The translations under genes and the position numbers were made by a program. The notes beneath the pieces were generated by a model that was not told the DNA's origin, searched no databases, and worked only from the letters and a program-made list of their open reading frames with translations. A DNA stretch of 52,472 nt from Chitinophagaceae bacterium UBA4857 (GTDB lineage Bacteria > Bacteroidota > Bacteroidia > Chitinophagales > Chitinophagaceae), in NCBI GenBank assembly GCA_002399735.1, contig DHEF01000034.1, forward strand, positions 82,202 to 134,673, written 5' to 3'. Positions within the stretch are counted from its first letter, which is position 1; every line of letters begins with the position of its first letter. This document shows, piece after piece, positions 32,720-39,997 of this stretch.

Positions 32720-33301
32720 ATGCCCGTTTCACATTTTTTACAACATGTATTTACTACAAAAGATTTTACTGAATCTGAACAGGAAGAAATTATTTCACAG
32801 TTCAGGCAAGTATCGTTTGCTAAAAACGATTACCTGATTAAAGAAGGAAATACGGCTTATAAATACTGGTTTGTTGAAAGTGGATTTGTTCGTGGTTATG
32901 TAATTGATGTACAGGGTAATGATATAAGTACAAATTTTTATTCAGTTGGTGATTTAATTATTGATTGGATTTCTTTTTTTCAGCATACGCCTGCAAAAGA
33001 AAATATACAAGCTATGACCGATTGTGTGGCTTGGGAAATTGATTTTGATAAGTTTCAAAAACTGTATCATGGCATTAAAGCCTTTAATGAACATGGACGC
33101 AGTACTATGGTGCAAGGTTATTTTACCTTAAAGCAACATAGCATTGCTATGCTTACGGATCATGCGAAAGAACGTTATGTAAAATTGCTGGAAGAAAAAC
33201 CGCATATTATACAAAACGTATCGCTAAAACATATTGCTACTTACCTAGGAATTACCGATACATCATTAAGCAGAATACGAAAAGAGTTATTGAGTGAATA
33301 A
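32720..33301 (+). CDS. Crp/Fnr family transcriptional regulator
   Basis: A 193-residue protein with an N-terminal cyclic-nucleotide-binding fold (about 20-115, including NDYLIKEGNTAYKYWFVESGFVRGY) and a C-terminal helix-turn-helix (VSLKHIATYLGITDTSLSRIRKEL, about 165-188). There is no cysteine set for an Fe-S cluster, and the cAMP-pocket residues are not conserved, so the ligand is unknown. This short type is abundant in Bacteroidota. It converges on the VOC operon, which is its nearest candidate target, but no direct link is visible. Confidence 0.9.
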   Translation: MPVSHFLQHVFTTKDFTESEQEEIISQFRQVSFAKNDYLIKEGNTAYKYWFVESGFVRGYVIDVQGNDISTNFYSVGDLIIDWISFFQHTPAKENIQAMTDCVAWEIDFDKFQKLYHGIKAFNEHGRSTMVQGYFTLKQHSIAMLTDHAKERYVKLLEEKPHIIQNVSLKHIATYLGITDTSLSRIRKELLSE

Positions 33302-33313
33302 AACAGGTTAAAA

Positions 33314-33367
33314 ATTTAAAGTGATTGTCATATTTAGCCCGACAAAATATTAACAATCACTTTAAAT
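33314..33367. terminator. Bidirectional hairpin between convergent genes
   Basis: Perfect 15-nt arms (ATTTAAAGTGATTGT at 33314-33328 and its inverse at 33353-33367) with a 24-nt loop, between the Crp/Fnr gene and the VOC gene. AT-rich flanks give weak U-tracts. The motif GCCTTCGTCAAGCTCAGGCT just beyond resembles a common Bacteroidota spacer repeat. Confidence 0.55.
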
Positions 33368-33403
33368 GCCTTCGTCAAGCTCAGGCTGACAAAGTATTAT
33401 TAT

Positions 33404-34237
33404 TTATGCATTTTCTAAAGTGGCAATATCCAATTTATTCATCTTTAAAATTTGTTGCATTACTCTTTGTGCTCTTTCAGGGTTACTCATTAAAGTTGAT
33501 AATACTTTGGGGATAATTTGCCAGGAAACACCAAATTGATCTTTACACCAGCCGCACCTACTCTCCTCCCCTTCCTTTGTAAAACCATTCCAATAATAAT
33601 CAATCTCGTCTTGTGTTTCACATTCAAGTACTAATGATATACCTTCGGTAAAACTAAAGGTTTGTGGCACGCCACTATCCATTGCCATTACTACATAATC
33701 ATTCAACGTAAACTGTGCGTGTTGCACCTGGCCTTCTGTTGGGCCAAATCCATATTCCATAATACCTGCTAAAGAAGATTGTTTAAACAAATCAGTATAA
33801 AACTGAATAGCTTGTTTGGCTTTACCTTGTTGCTCTTGAGCAAACATCAGCGTTGGCACAATTTTTTGTCCTACTTCGCTTATATCGCCTTTATAAATTT
33901 GCCAGCTAATACCAAATTTATCCTGCACCCAACCATATCGTTCGCTCCAATCATATTTATCAAGTGGCATTAATATGGTTCCGCCTTCGGCTAATTTATG
34001 CCAACAGTTAGCCGTTTCTTCGGTAGTGGCACAAATAACCATAAATGATATACTGGCATTAGGCGTAAACATCGGACCGCCATTTAAACCCATAAATAAT
34101 TGTCCGCATAATTCAGCGTTAACAACCATGGGTGTATCAGTAACAATTTTTGAGTCGGGAAAAATATCACAATAAAATTGCATGGCATCTTTTGCATTGC
34201 CATTAAACCAAAGGCAGGGATAAATTGAATTACTCAT
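33404..34237 (-). CDS. Tandem VOC (PhnB-like glyoxalase/3-demethylubiquinone methyltransferase-like) protein
   Basis: A 277-residue fusion of two PhnB-type VOC domains. Domain 1 covers about 1-120 (YPCLWFNGNAKDAMQFYCDIFPDSKI ... YGWVQDKFGISWQIY) and domain 2 about 128-245 (PTLMFAQEQQGKAKQAIQFYTDLF ... CGWCKDQFGVSWQIIP). Each keeps the GWxxDxFGxSWQI signature. VOC proteins bind metals and do isomerase, lyase or resistance chemistry; the substrate is unknown. It is the last gene of a three-gene minus operon, 9 bp after the AHSA1 gene. Confidence 0.88.
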   Translation of the reverse strand: MSNSIYPCLWFNGNAKDAMQFYCDIFPDSKIVTDTPMVVNAELCGQLFMGLNGGPMFTPNASISFMVICATTEETANCWHKLAEGGTILMPLDKYDWSERYGWVQDKFGISWQIYKGDISEVGQKIVPTLMFAQEQQGKAKQAIQFYTDLFKQSSLAGIMEYGFGPTEGQVQHAQFTLNDYVVMAMDSGVPQTFSFTEGISLVLECETQDEIDYYWNGFTKEGEESRCGWCKDQFGVSWQIIPKVLSTLMSNPERAQRVMQQILKMNKLDIATLENA

Positions 34238-34246
34238 AAAAATGTT

Positions 34247-34735
34247 TTAAGCTGTTTTCAAAACTTCATCAAGGTTTTCGTGGCACATAGCAAAGCCTTC
34301 TTTAAAACCCATTTCTACTAACTTGTTTTTATCCTCTTCTGTAGCAAAAGTTAATGTTACCACTACTTTAGTACTACCAGCTCCATTATCATTAAATTGT
34401 ACATTCCAATGCGAGTTTCCAAAATCACTACTTATATTTCCATCAGCATCGCAAAAATTATCTGTGCCGGTAAACGATTTATTGGGTTCTACTGATTCAT
34501 ATTTCACAATTGCCCAATGCTCCTCACCTTCAGGCCCTTGCATAGCATATAACCAATCGCCACCTGGTTTAAAACTAAAACGTTTGGTTTTTGCTTTCCA
34601 GGGCTTAGGTGCCCACCATGTATCTAGTATTTCACTGTTTGTCCATGCATTCCAAACCTTTGTTACGGGTGCATCAAATACTCTTGTAACAATAATGGCT
34701 TTACCATCGCTTTGATCTTCATAGGTTGTTTTCAT
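34247..34735 (-). CDS. SRPBCC/AHSA1 domain protein
   Basis: A 162-residue protein of the START-like SRPBCC fold (activator of Hsp90 ATPase C-terminal type). The signature FDAPVTKVWNAWTNSEILDTWWAPKPW is at about residues 20-46, and the C-terminus is MGFKEGFAMCHENLDEVL. These small hydrophobic-ligand-binding proteins are very often encoded beside VOC proteins in Bacteroidota, as here. It sits between two VOC genes with 9-bp and 19-bp spacers. The function is unknown. Confidence 0.88.
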   Translation of the reverse strand: MKTTYEDQSDGKAIIVTRVFDAPVTKVWNAWTNSEILDTWWAPKPWKAKTKRFSFKPGGDWLYAMQGPEGEEHWAIVKYESVEPNKSFTGTDNFCDADGNISSDFGNSHWNVQFNDNGAGSTKVVVTLTFATEEDKNKLVEMGFKEGFAMCHENLDEVLKTA

Positions 34736-34754
34736 GTTTATATATTTTAGATTA

Positions 34755-35117
34755 TTATTTATTATCTTTTAACAACATTACCGTTCCTGCAGGATCTTTT
34801 ATCCAATGCATATTTTCCGGAATTGCTTCCAATTCATCAAAAGTTCGGGTACCATTGCTCTTTAAATAATCTGTTGCAGCTTGTACATCGGGTGTAGTTA
34901 TTTGTAACCAGAGGGAAGAATTATCAATACCTTCCATACAATCGAGCCATAGCGTAAATGCGCCAAATTTCACTTTATAGGCTTTTAACACCGTGGGGTG
35001 TTTAATGGGTGTATCCTCCATTTCCAGCAATAATACATCGCGGTAAAATTGCACTGTAGCCTCATACTGGTGTACTGGTATTTTCATCGCAATATTTGTG
35101 CCTGCTTCAAATTTCAT
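34755..35117 (-). CDS. VOC family protein (glyoxalase/bleomycin resistance-like)
   Basis: A 120-residue single VOC domain. The key elements are MKIPVHQYEATVQFYRDVLLLEME at the start, a middle with SLWLQITTPDVQAATDYLKSNG, and MHWIKDPAGTVMLLK at the end. It is the first gene of the minus operon with the AHSA1 and tandem-VOC genes, and probably lies downstream of a promoter in the 35118-35280 region, where a 16-bp dyad (35194-35209) may be an operator. The substrate is unknown. Confidence 0.85.
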   Translation of the reverse strand: MKFEAGTNIAMKIPVHQYEATVQFYRDVLLLEMEDTPIKHPTVLKAYKVKFGAFTLWLDCMEGIDNSSLWLQITTPDVQAATDYLKSNGTRTFDELEAIPENMHWIKDPAGTVMLLKDNK

Positions 35118-35193
35118 TATGGTAATATTTATTAAATAAAGATTAGCTGCTTAAATTTCAATAATAAAATTAATACTACCCGTACTTAAAACT

Positions 35194-35209
35194 CTTGGCA
35201 TATGGCAAG
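35194..35209. promoter_or_regulatory. Candidate operator dyad upstream of the VOC operon
   Basis: CTTGGCATATGGCAAG is symmetric except for one opposed G pair (CTTG/CAAG around CATATG). It lies 77 bp upstream of the first VOC gene and about 75 bp before the plus-strand promoter at 35283. The Crp/Fnr-type product encoded nearby is a possible binder. This is a guess from symmetry only. Confidence 0.3.
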
Positions 35210-35282
35210 AAAATATAATTACCATTAAACTTTTATTTTGCTTCATTTTAAAGCATTATTTGTTTATTTCAGAAAAGCGATA

Positions 35283-35290
35283 TACTTTTG
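35283..35290 (+). promoter_or_regulatory. Orphan promoter -7 element
   Basis: TACTTTTG, an exact TAnnTTTG, 17 bp before an ATG (35308) that opens only a 9-codon frame. It seems to be the promoter left from the decayed gene described next, and may now drive the macro/DUF4291/KptA operon through copy R7. Confidence 0.5.
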
Positions 35291-35307
35291 CTTTATAATT
35301 AAGCAAA

Positions 35308-35452
35308 ATGAAAACAATAAACTGTTATTTTGTATAAAAATGTAAGTTGGCAACAAGAAAAAGAAAGTGCCTTGCAGACTGTTTTTTAAAATGGTAAATT
35401 AGTAAAAGAATTTTCTCTACAGGAAATAAGAGAAACTTTATGGCACAAATAA
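35308..35452 (+). pseudogene. Remnant of nicotinamide phosphoribosyltransferase (NAMPT/NadV), C-terminus
   Basis: The frame 35336-35452 reads KNVSWQQEKESALQTVF, an in-frame TAA at 35387-35389, then NGKLVKEFSLQEIRETL, WHK and a stop. This matches the end of NAMPT proteins, where a LLxTVF-[KE]-NGK-xxxxxS-xxEIR pattern is conserved (recognised from memory, for example VFKNGKVTKSYSFDEIR in the human enzyme). The TAA falls where Lys or Glu is expected. Only 38 codons survive, behind an upstream promoter and a short ATG frame in another phase, so most of a roughly 480-codon gene has been deleted. Copy R7 begins 5 bp after its stop. Confidence 0.6.
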
Positions 35453-35456
35453 TTTT

Positions 35457-35587
35457 TTGTTAACCAGCTGCAGTAACACAGATCATCGTCCCTAGTTTTT
35501 AACCCCGAGTTGGCTTTGTGCGTTTGGTTCGGTGCGACGCTCCGTTCAACTGGAGTAATACTAATGAACATTGCAGCGTCGCGGTAA
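35457..35587 (+). repeat. Dispersed palindromic element, copy R7
   Basis: Left end TTGTTAACCAGCTGCAGTAA. Central arm GTGCGACGCTCCGTTCAACT. The right side is short and ends GCAGCGTCGCGGTAA, 16 bp before the macro-domain gene. It may supply the 5' untranslated region of that operon. Confidence 0.65.
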
Positions 35588-35602
35588 AAAAAATGAAAAG
35601 AA

Positions 35603-36076
35603 ATGAAAACAATTAAATACGTAAAAGGAGATGCAACAACTCCGACAGGAACTGGAAATAAAATTATTACCCATATATGTAATGATATTGGCGGATGGGG
35701 AAAAGGATTTGTATTAGCAATTTCTAATCGCTGGTCGCAGCCTGAAAAAATGTATAGAGAATGGTATAAATCAGAGAACAACGTTGCTTTAGGACAAATT
35801 CAAATAGTTAATGTTGAACCAGAAATTTGGATAGCCAACATGATTGGTCAACATGGAGTAACAAAATCAAAAACCGGTAATCCCCCAATACGTTACGATG
35901 CTACAGAAGAATGTTTAGTAAAGGTTGCCCTTGAAGCAATTAATAAAAATGCTTCGGTACACATGCCCCGAATTGGAGCAGGATTAGCCGGAGGTAAATG
36001 GGAGATAATAGAATCAATAATTATAAAACAATTATGTGAACAAGAAATAGATGTAACGGTTTATGAATTAGCATAG
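35603..36076 (+). CDS. Macro domain protein, Poa1/TARG1-like
   Basis: A 157-residue single macro domain. KGDATTP at residues 8-14 and HICNDIGGWGKGFVLAIS (about 27-44) form the ADP-ribose pocket, and MPRIGAGLAGGKWE (about 119-132) is the phosphate loop. The C-terminus resembles TARG1 and yeast Poa1. The catalytic Asp of TARG1 in the GLD motif is replaced here (GLAGG), favouring ADP-ribose-phosphate rather than ADP-ribosyl-ester chemistry. It is the first gene of an operon with DUF4291 (19 bp away) and KptA, whose reaction produces ADP-ribose 1''-2'' cyclic phosphate. Poa1 acts on the derived 1''-phosphate. Confidence 0.85.
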   Translation: MKTIKYVKGDATTPTGTGNKIITHICNDIGGWGKGFVLAISNRWSQPEKMYREWYKSENNVALGQIQIVNVEPEIWIANMIGQHGVTKSKTGNPPIRYDATEECLVKVALEAINKNASVHMPRIGAGLAGGKWEIIESIIIKQLCEQEIDVTVYELA

Positions 36077-36095
36077 AATTTTAGAACAAAAGAAA

Positions 36096-36734
36096 ATGAA
36101 AACTGAAAAATATACTGACCAGATAAAACGATTACCCAAAGATGGGAAACAAATAATTGGCAGTACAGATAACGACAACATAATCGTTTACCAAGCTTTT
36201 AATTCAAACATTGCAAATTATGCGATAGCCAATCAAAAGTTTGGAGGAGCACATTATAGCTTTAACAGAATGACCTGGATTAAGCCTGGATTTTTATGGA
36301 TGATGTACAGAGCCGGTTGGGCAAAAAAAGAACATCAACAAAGAATATTAGCTATTACTTTACCAATAGTACACTTTAAAGCAATCTTGCAAGAAGCAAC
36401 TATTACTTCATACGATGAAACGCTATTTGCAACACACGACCAATGGAAAAACGAACTGGCTAAAACGGAAGTACGTTTACAATGGGATCCTGATCATGAC
36501 CCATACGGAAATAAACAAGAACGTAAGGCTATACAAATAGGATTAAAAGGAGGTATTCAAAAACTTTTCTGTACAGAATGGATTAAAAAGATTGATGACA
36601 TTACAGAGTTTGTTCATCAACAATATCAGTTTGTTGAAAAGGGTGAAAATGATAATATACAAACCCCATACGAAGAGGTAATTACTCTAGGTAACGCAGA
36701 AATTGAACAAAGGATTGGAACAACCAATCACTAA
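36096..36734 (+). CDS. DUF4291 domain protein
   Basis: A 212-residue soluble protein. The features of the family are VYQAFNSNIANYAIANQKFGG (about 30-50), MTWIKPGFLWMMYRAGWAKK (about 57-76) and RLQWDPDHDPYGNKQERKAIQIGLKGG (about 127-153), which point to a basic, aromatic-rich pocket suited to a nucleotide or RNA ligand (inference). No activity is established that I know of. It stands between macro-domain and KptA genes, with spacers of 19 and 9 bp, so it probably acts in the same NAD/RNA process. Confidence 0.85.
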   Translation: MKTEKYTDQIKRLPKDGKQIIGSTDNDNIIVYQAFNSNIANYAIANQKFGGAHYSFNRMTWIKPGFLWMMYRAGWAKKEHQQRILAITLPIVHFKAILQEATITSYDETLFATHDQWKNELAKTEVRLQWDPDHDPYGNKQERKAIQIGLKGGIQKLFCTEWIKKIDDITEFVHQQYQFVEKGENDNIQTPYEEVITLGNAEIEQRIGTTNH

Positions 36735-36743
36735 ACACTAATA

Positions 36744-37283
36744 ATGGAAAAAGAACATAAATATTTAAGCAAATTCCTAAGCTACACACTTAGGCATCAT
36801 CCCGAAAAGATTGGACTTACATTAGACAACCAAGGTTGGGCAGATGTAAGTACACTTATTGCAAAAATGAATGAAAAAAATGCTAGTATTACAATAGAAA
36901 TATTGGAAAGCATTGTTGCAGAAAATGATAAAAAACGTTTTGCATTTAATGCAGATAAAACAAGAATAAGAGCCAGTCAGGGACATAGCATTACTATTGA
37001 CCTTAACTTACAACCTACTAAACCACCGGCTACACTTTTTCATGGCACTGCCATCAATAATTTGGAAAGCATTCGTGAAAATGGATTGGTAAAACAAAGT
37101 CGCCAACATGTACACCTGAGTGCAACTAAAGAAACAGCTACCCAGGTAGGTAGCAGACATGGCAAAGTAGTTGTGTTAGTTGTTCAGTCATTAAAGATGC
37201 ACCAGGACGGCTATGCGTTTTATTTATCAGAAAACAATGTTTGGCTAACGGATCATGTTCCGGAAAAATATATTGACAAATAA
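36744..37283 (+). CDS. kptA: RNA 2'-phosphotransferase Tpt1/KptA
   Basis: Transfers an internal RNA 2'-phosphate to NAD+, giving 2'-OH RNA, nicotinamide and ADP-ribose 1''-2'' cyclic phosphate. The 179 residues have the N-terminal winged-helix part (LSYTLRHHPEKIGL with Arg17-His18), RIRASQGHS near residue 75, FHGTAINNLESIRENGL, and the GSRHGKVVVL motif of the NAD-binding ART-like lobe. The four catalytic basic positions (R17, H18, an Arg of RIRASQGH, the Arg of SRHG) are all present, so it should be active. Bacteria lack the fungal tRNA-splicing pathway, so its RNA substrate is an open question. It is the third gene of the operon. Confidence 0.94.
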   Translation: MEKEHKYLSKFLSYTLRHHPEKIGLTLDNQGWADVSTLIAKMNEKNASITIEILESIVAENDKKRFAFNADKTRIRASQGHSITIDLNLQPTKPPATLFHGTAINNLESIRENGLVKQSRQHVHLSATKETATQVGSRHGKVVVLVVQSLKMHQDGYAFYLSENNVWLTDHVPEKYIDK

Positions 37284-37366
37284 AAATTAAAAAGTCAAAA
37301 CTTAATAAGTGTAAATGAATAGTTATATAACTTGTAATCTCATTTTAAATTTTGACTTTTTAATTT
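37284..37366. repeat. Perfect 17-nt inverted repeat after kptA
   Basis: AAATTAAAAAGTCAAAA at 37284-37300 and its exact inverse at 37350-37366, separated by 49 bp, directly after the kptA stop. The same 17-mer precedes the four-helix-bundle gene at 9648-9664. It can fold into a long AT hairpin and may act as the operon's 3' end. Confidence 0.65.
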
Positions 37367-37379
37367 CACCTTGAACTGA

Positions 37380-38111
37380 ATGAACACATTTGTTATCGGC
37401 GATATACACGGAGGATTAAGAGCTTTACAACAGGTTTTGCAGTTAGCAAAAGTTACACCGGAAGATCGTTTAATTTTTTTAGGCGATTATGTGGATGGCT
37501 GGAGCGAATCGGCACAAACCATTTCGTTTCTTATTAACCTGGCCGAAAAGCAGGAATGTATTTTTATAAAAGGCAATCATGATGTTTGGTGTGAAGGCTG
37601 GTTAAAAAATGGTTTAGCTCCGCAACTATGGTTAACACATGGTGGCAAAGCAACGGTTGATAGCTATGCAAATATTGATGAAGCAACCAGACTTACGCAC
37701 CTGAACTGGTTGGAACGCATGCCTTATTATGTAATTGATGAACAAAACCGTTTGTTTATACATGCAGGTTTTACCTCTATGCATGGACCTGAAAAAGAAT
37801 TTCATTCCTCTAATTTTAGCTGGGACAGGACTTTATGGGAAATGGCCATTACCATGGATAGGCGCATCAAAAAAGATTCGTTATTTTATCCCAAACGCTT
37901 AAAATTATACAGCGAAATATTTATTGGCCACACCCCTACCCTTTATTTTGATGTAACTACACCCATGCAAGGTTGTAATGTATGGAATATTGATACCGGT
38001 GCTGCTTTTAAAGGTCGTTTGAGCATTATGAATGTTAATACCAAACAGTTTTGGCAAAGCAATCCGCTATGGCAACTGTACCCCAACGAACATGGACGAA
38101 ATGGTGCATAG
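37380..38111 (+). CDS. Calcineurin-like metallophosphoesterase
   Basis: A 243-residue protein with all metal-binding motifs of the calcineurin-like family: GDIHGGL at residues 7-13, GDYVDGW near 36-42, GNHDVW near 63-68, THGG, HAGF and GHTPT. The layout resembles bacterial Ser/Thr phosphatases and ApaH-type (diadenosine tetraphosphate) hydrolases; the substrate cannot be named. It follows kptA after the 17-nt inverted repeat. A role on nucleotide phosphoesters next to KptA is attractive but unproven. The next gene starts 18 bp downstream. Confidence 0.85.
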   Translation: MNTFVIGDIHGGLRALQQVLQLAKVTPEDRLIFLGDYVDGWSESAQTISFLINLAEKQECIFIKGNHDVWCEGWLKNGLAPQLWLTHGGKATVDSYANIDEATRLTHLNWLERMPYYVIDEQNRLFIHAGFTSMHGPEKEFHSSNFSWDRTLWEMAITMDRRIKKDSLFYPKRLKLYSEIFIGHTPTLYFDVTTPMQGCNVWNIDTGAAFKGRLSIMNVNTKQFWQSNPLWQLYPNEHGRNGA

Positions 38112-38129
38112 TTATTGTACCTTTATTAC

Positions 38130-38816
38130 ATGGCCGCTACAACTTTTGCTAAACAAATTATTCAGTTTTATTCTCCCCTACATATTTCGGCAAAGCTGCC
38201 CAAAGCAATAAGTGTACTGCACCCGCAAGCGGAGTTACAAACGCAAAACGTTATAAAAACATTTTTTACAAAGTATTATTCCGACAAAAAACCAAGAGCC
38301 TTGTTATTTGGTATAAACCCAGGACGTTTTGGTGCTGGTGTAACCGGCATAAATTTTACTGCCCCCAAACAATTACTTAACAATTGTGGCATAGCACATC
38401 CATTCGGCACACAGTCCGAGCTTTCGGCGGAATTTATTTATGAAGTAATTGAAGCCTATGGTGGTGCAGCAGCATTTTATAGCCAATACTTTTTAAGTTC
38501 AGTTTGTCCCTTAGGTTTTACCAAAGAAAACAAAAACCTAAACTATTATGACGATGAAGTGTTGCAAAAAAAAGTAACACCTTTTATTACCGATTGTCTG
38601 CAAACCCAAACAGCCTGGAATGTGTACCGCAAAAAATGTATTTGTATTGGCGGCGAAAAAAATTATAATTATTTAACCGCACTTAATAACAAACATCAGT
38701 GGTTTGATGAAATTATTCCCCTACCACACCCACGATTTATTATGCAATACAAAAGAAAAGACAAGCTTTTGTATATTGATAAATACCTGAATGCCTTACA
38801 AAATATTTTTTTATAA
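38130..38816 (+). CDS. SMUG2-like uracil-DNA glycosylase (DUF4918 family)
   Basis: A 228-residue member of the uracil-DNA glycosylase superfamily. LLFGINPGRFGAGVTGINF (about 62-80) matches the first catalytic motif of the SMUG group (GMNPGPFGMAQTG in SMUG1) and PLPHPRFIMQY near the end matches the second, DNA-inserting motif in altered form (HPSPR in SMUG1). The protein acts on DNA bases damaged by deamination. I start at the ATG at 38130; an in-frame TTG at 38115 is less likely. It is transcribed with the phosphoesterase. Confidence 0.8.
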   Translation: MAATTFAKQIIQFYSPLHISAKLPKAISVLHPQAELQTQNVIKTFFTKYYSDKKPRALLFGINPGRFGAGVTGINFTAPKQLLNNCGIAHPFGTQSELSAEFIYEVIEAYGGAAAFYSQYFLSSVCPLGFTKENKNLNYYDDEVLQKKVTPFITDCLQTQTAWNVYRKKCICIGGEKNYNYLTALNNKHQWFDEIIPLPHPRFIMQYKRKDKLLYIDKYLNALQNIFL

Positions 38817-38958
38817 TAAAGATTAAAATTTACTAATTACCTGCTTAAACATCTAATTAAGAACTATAAGCAAGTAATATAATGTTAATTTCAACTTTTG
38901 GAGTGCTTATTGCAGGTTAATAGTATTAATATTGCTTTAAAGCCCATAAACAAATGAC

Positions 38959-39936
38959 ATGAAAGTTTACATAACCCGTATGATTCCCGAAGCCGGCTTA
39001 CATGTTTTGCGACAGGCAGGCGTGGAAATAATACAATACTCAGGTAAAACAAATATTGAATCGGCAGCATTAATAAAAAACTGTCAAGCAGTTGATGCCT
39101 TATTAAGCGTTGGCCCCAATAAGTTAGATGCTGATTTTTTGCAAGCCTGCCCCAATTTAAAAGGCATCGCCTTAATGAGTGCCGGCTACGATCAAATAAA
39201 TTTACAAGCAGCTACCGAGCAAAATATTCCGGTAAGTAATACCCCCGATGTGTTAAGCAACGCCACAGCCGATGTGGCTTTTTTATTAATGCTTGCCGTA
39301 TCACGCAATGCATTTTATATGCATAAAACTATTGGTAAAAGTGAGTGGAGTTTTTTTGAACCAACAGCTAATTTAGGTATAGAACTAAATGGCAAAACAT
39401 TGGGCATATTGGGTTTGGGCCGCATTGGTATGTCGCTGGCACAAAAATGCACCGCCGCATACAATATGCAATTAATTTACCACAACAGAAATAGAAACAC
39501 AACTGCCGAAAGAACTTTTGGTGCAAAGTATGTTTCCTTTGAACGTTTGTTAGAGGAAAGCGATGTTTTATCGGTACATGCTAACTTAACCGATGAAACA
39601 AAAAACATGTTTAATAAAAAAGCTTTTACACAAATGAAACCCACTGCTATTTTTATTAATACGGCTCGTGGTGGTTTACATAACGAAACTGATTTAATTG
39701 AAGCATTAGAAAATGAAACTATTTGGGGTGCAGGATTAGATGTTACAAACCCTGAACCTATGTCTTCAGATAATCCATTATTACATATGCGCAACGCATG
39801 TGTATTGCCACATATAGGATCGGCAACGCAAGAAACCCGTAGTAAGATGGCGGTTGTTGCTGCTAATAATATTGTAGCACTGCTGCAAGGCAGACAAATG
39901 CCACAGGTTTTAAATCCGGAAGTGTACCCAAAATAA
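38959..39936 (+). CDS. D-isomer-specific 2-hydroxyacid dehydrogenase (glyoxylate/hydroxypyruvate reductase-like)
   Basis: An NAD(P)-dependent reductase of 2-oxoacids such as glyoxylate and hydroxypyruvate. The 325 residues contain the Rossmann motif GLGRIG near residue 154 and the catalytic triad Arg237 (NTARGG), Glu266 (NPEPM) and His285 (PHIGSAT). The sequence most resembles the GRHPR/GyaR group rather than D-lactate dehydrogenase. It has a 142-bp spacer upstream and its own terminator, so it is probably a single-gene unit. Confidence 0.92.
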   Translation: MKVYITRMIPEAGLHVLRQAGVEIIQYSGKTNIESAALIKNCQAVDALLSVGPNKLDADFLQACPNLKGIALMSAGYDQINLQAATEQNIPVSNTPDVLSNATADVAFLLMLAVSRNAFYMHKTIGKSEWSFFEPTANLGIELNGKTLGILGLGRIGMSLAQKCTAAYNMQLIYHNRNRNTTAERTFGAKYVSFERLLEESDVLSVHANLTDETKNMFNKKAFTQMKPTAIFINTARGGLHNETDLIEALENETIWGAGLDVTNPEPMSSDNPLLHMRNACVLPHIGSATQETRSKMAVVAANNIVALLQGRQMPQVLNPEVYPK

Positions 39937-39955
39937 TTTGTAAAAAAATTACAAT

Positions 39956-39989
39956 AAAGCCTTATAGTGAGTATTCATTGTAAGGCTTT
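39956..39989 (+). terminator. Terminator after the 2-hydroxyacid dehydrogenase gene
   Basis: AAAGCCTTA pairs with TAAGGCTTT around a partly structured 16-nt loop, followed by CTTTTTTA. Confidence 0.7.
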
Positions 39990-39997
39990 CTTTTTTA

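Noticed and set aside
33369..33400. GCCTTCGTCAAGCTCAGGCT as a terminator
   Set aside because: It looks like a fragment of a common spacer repeat. The symmetric 15-nt arms just before it are the better terminator candidate.
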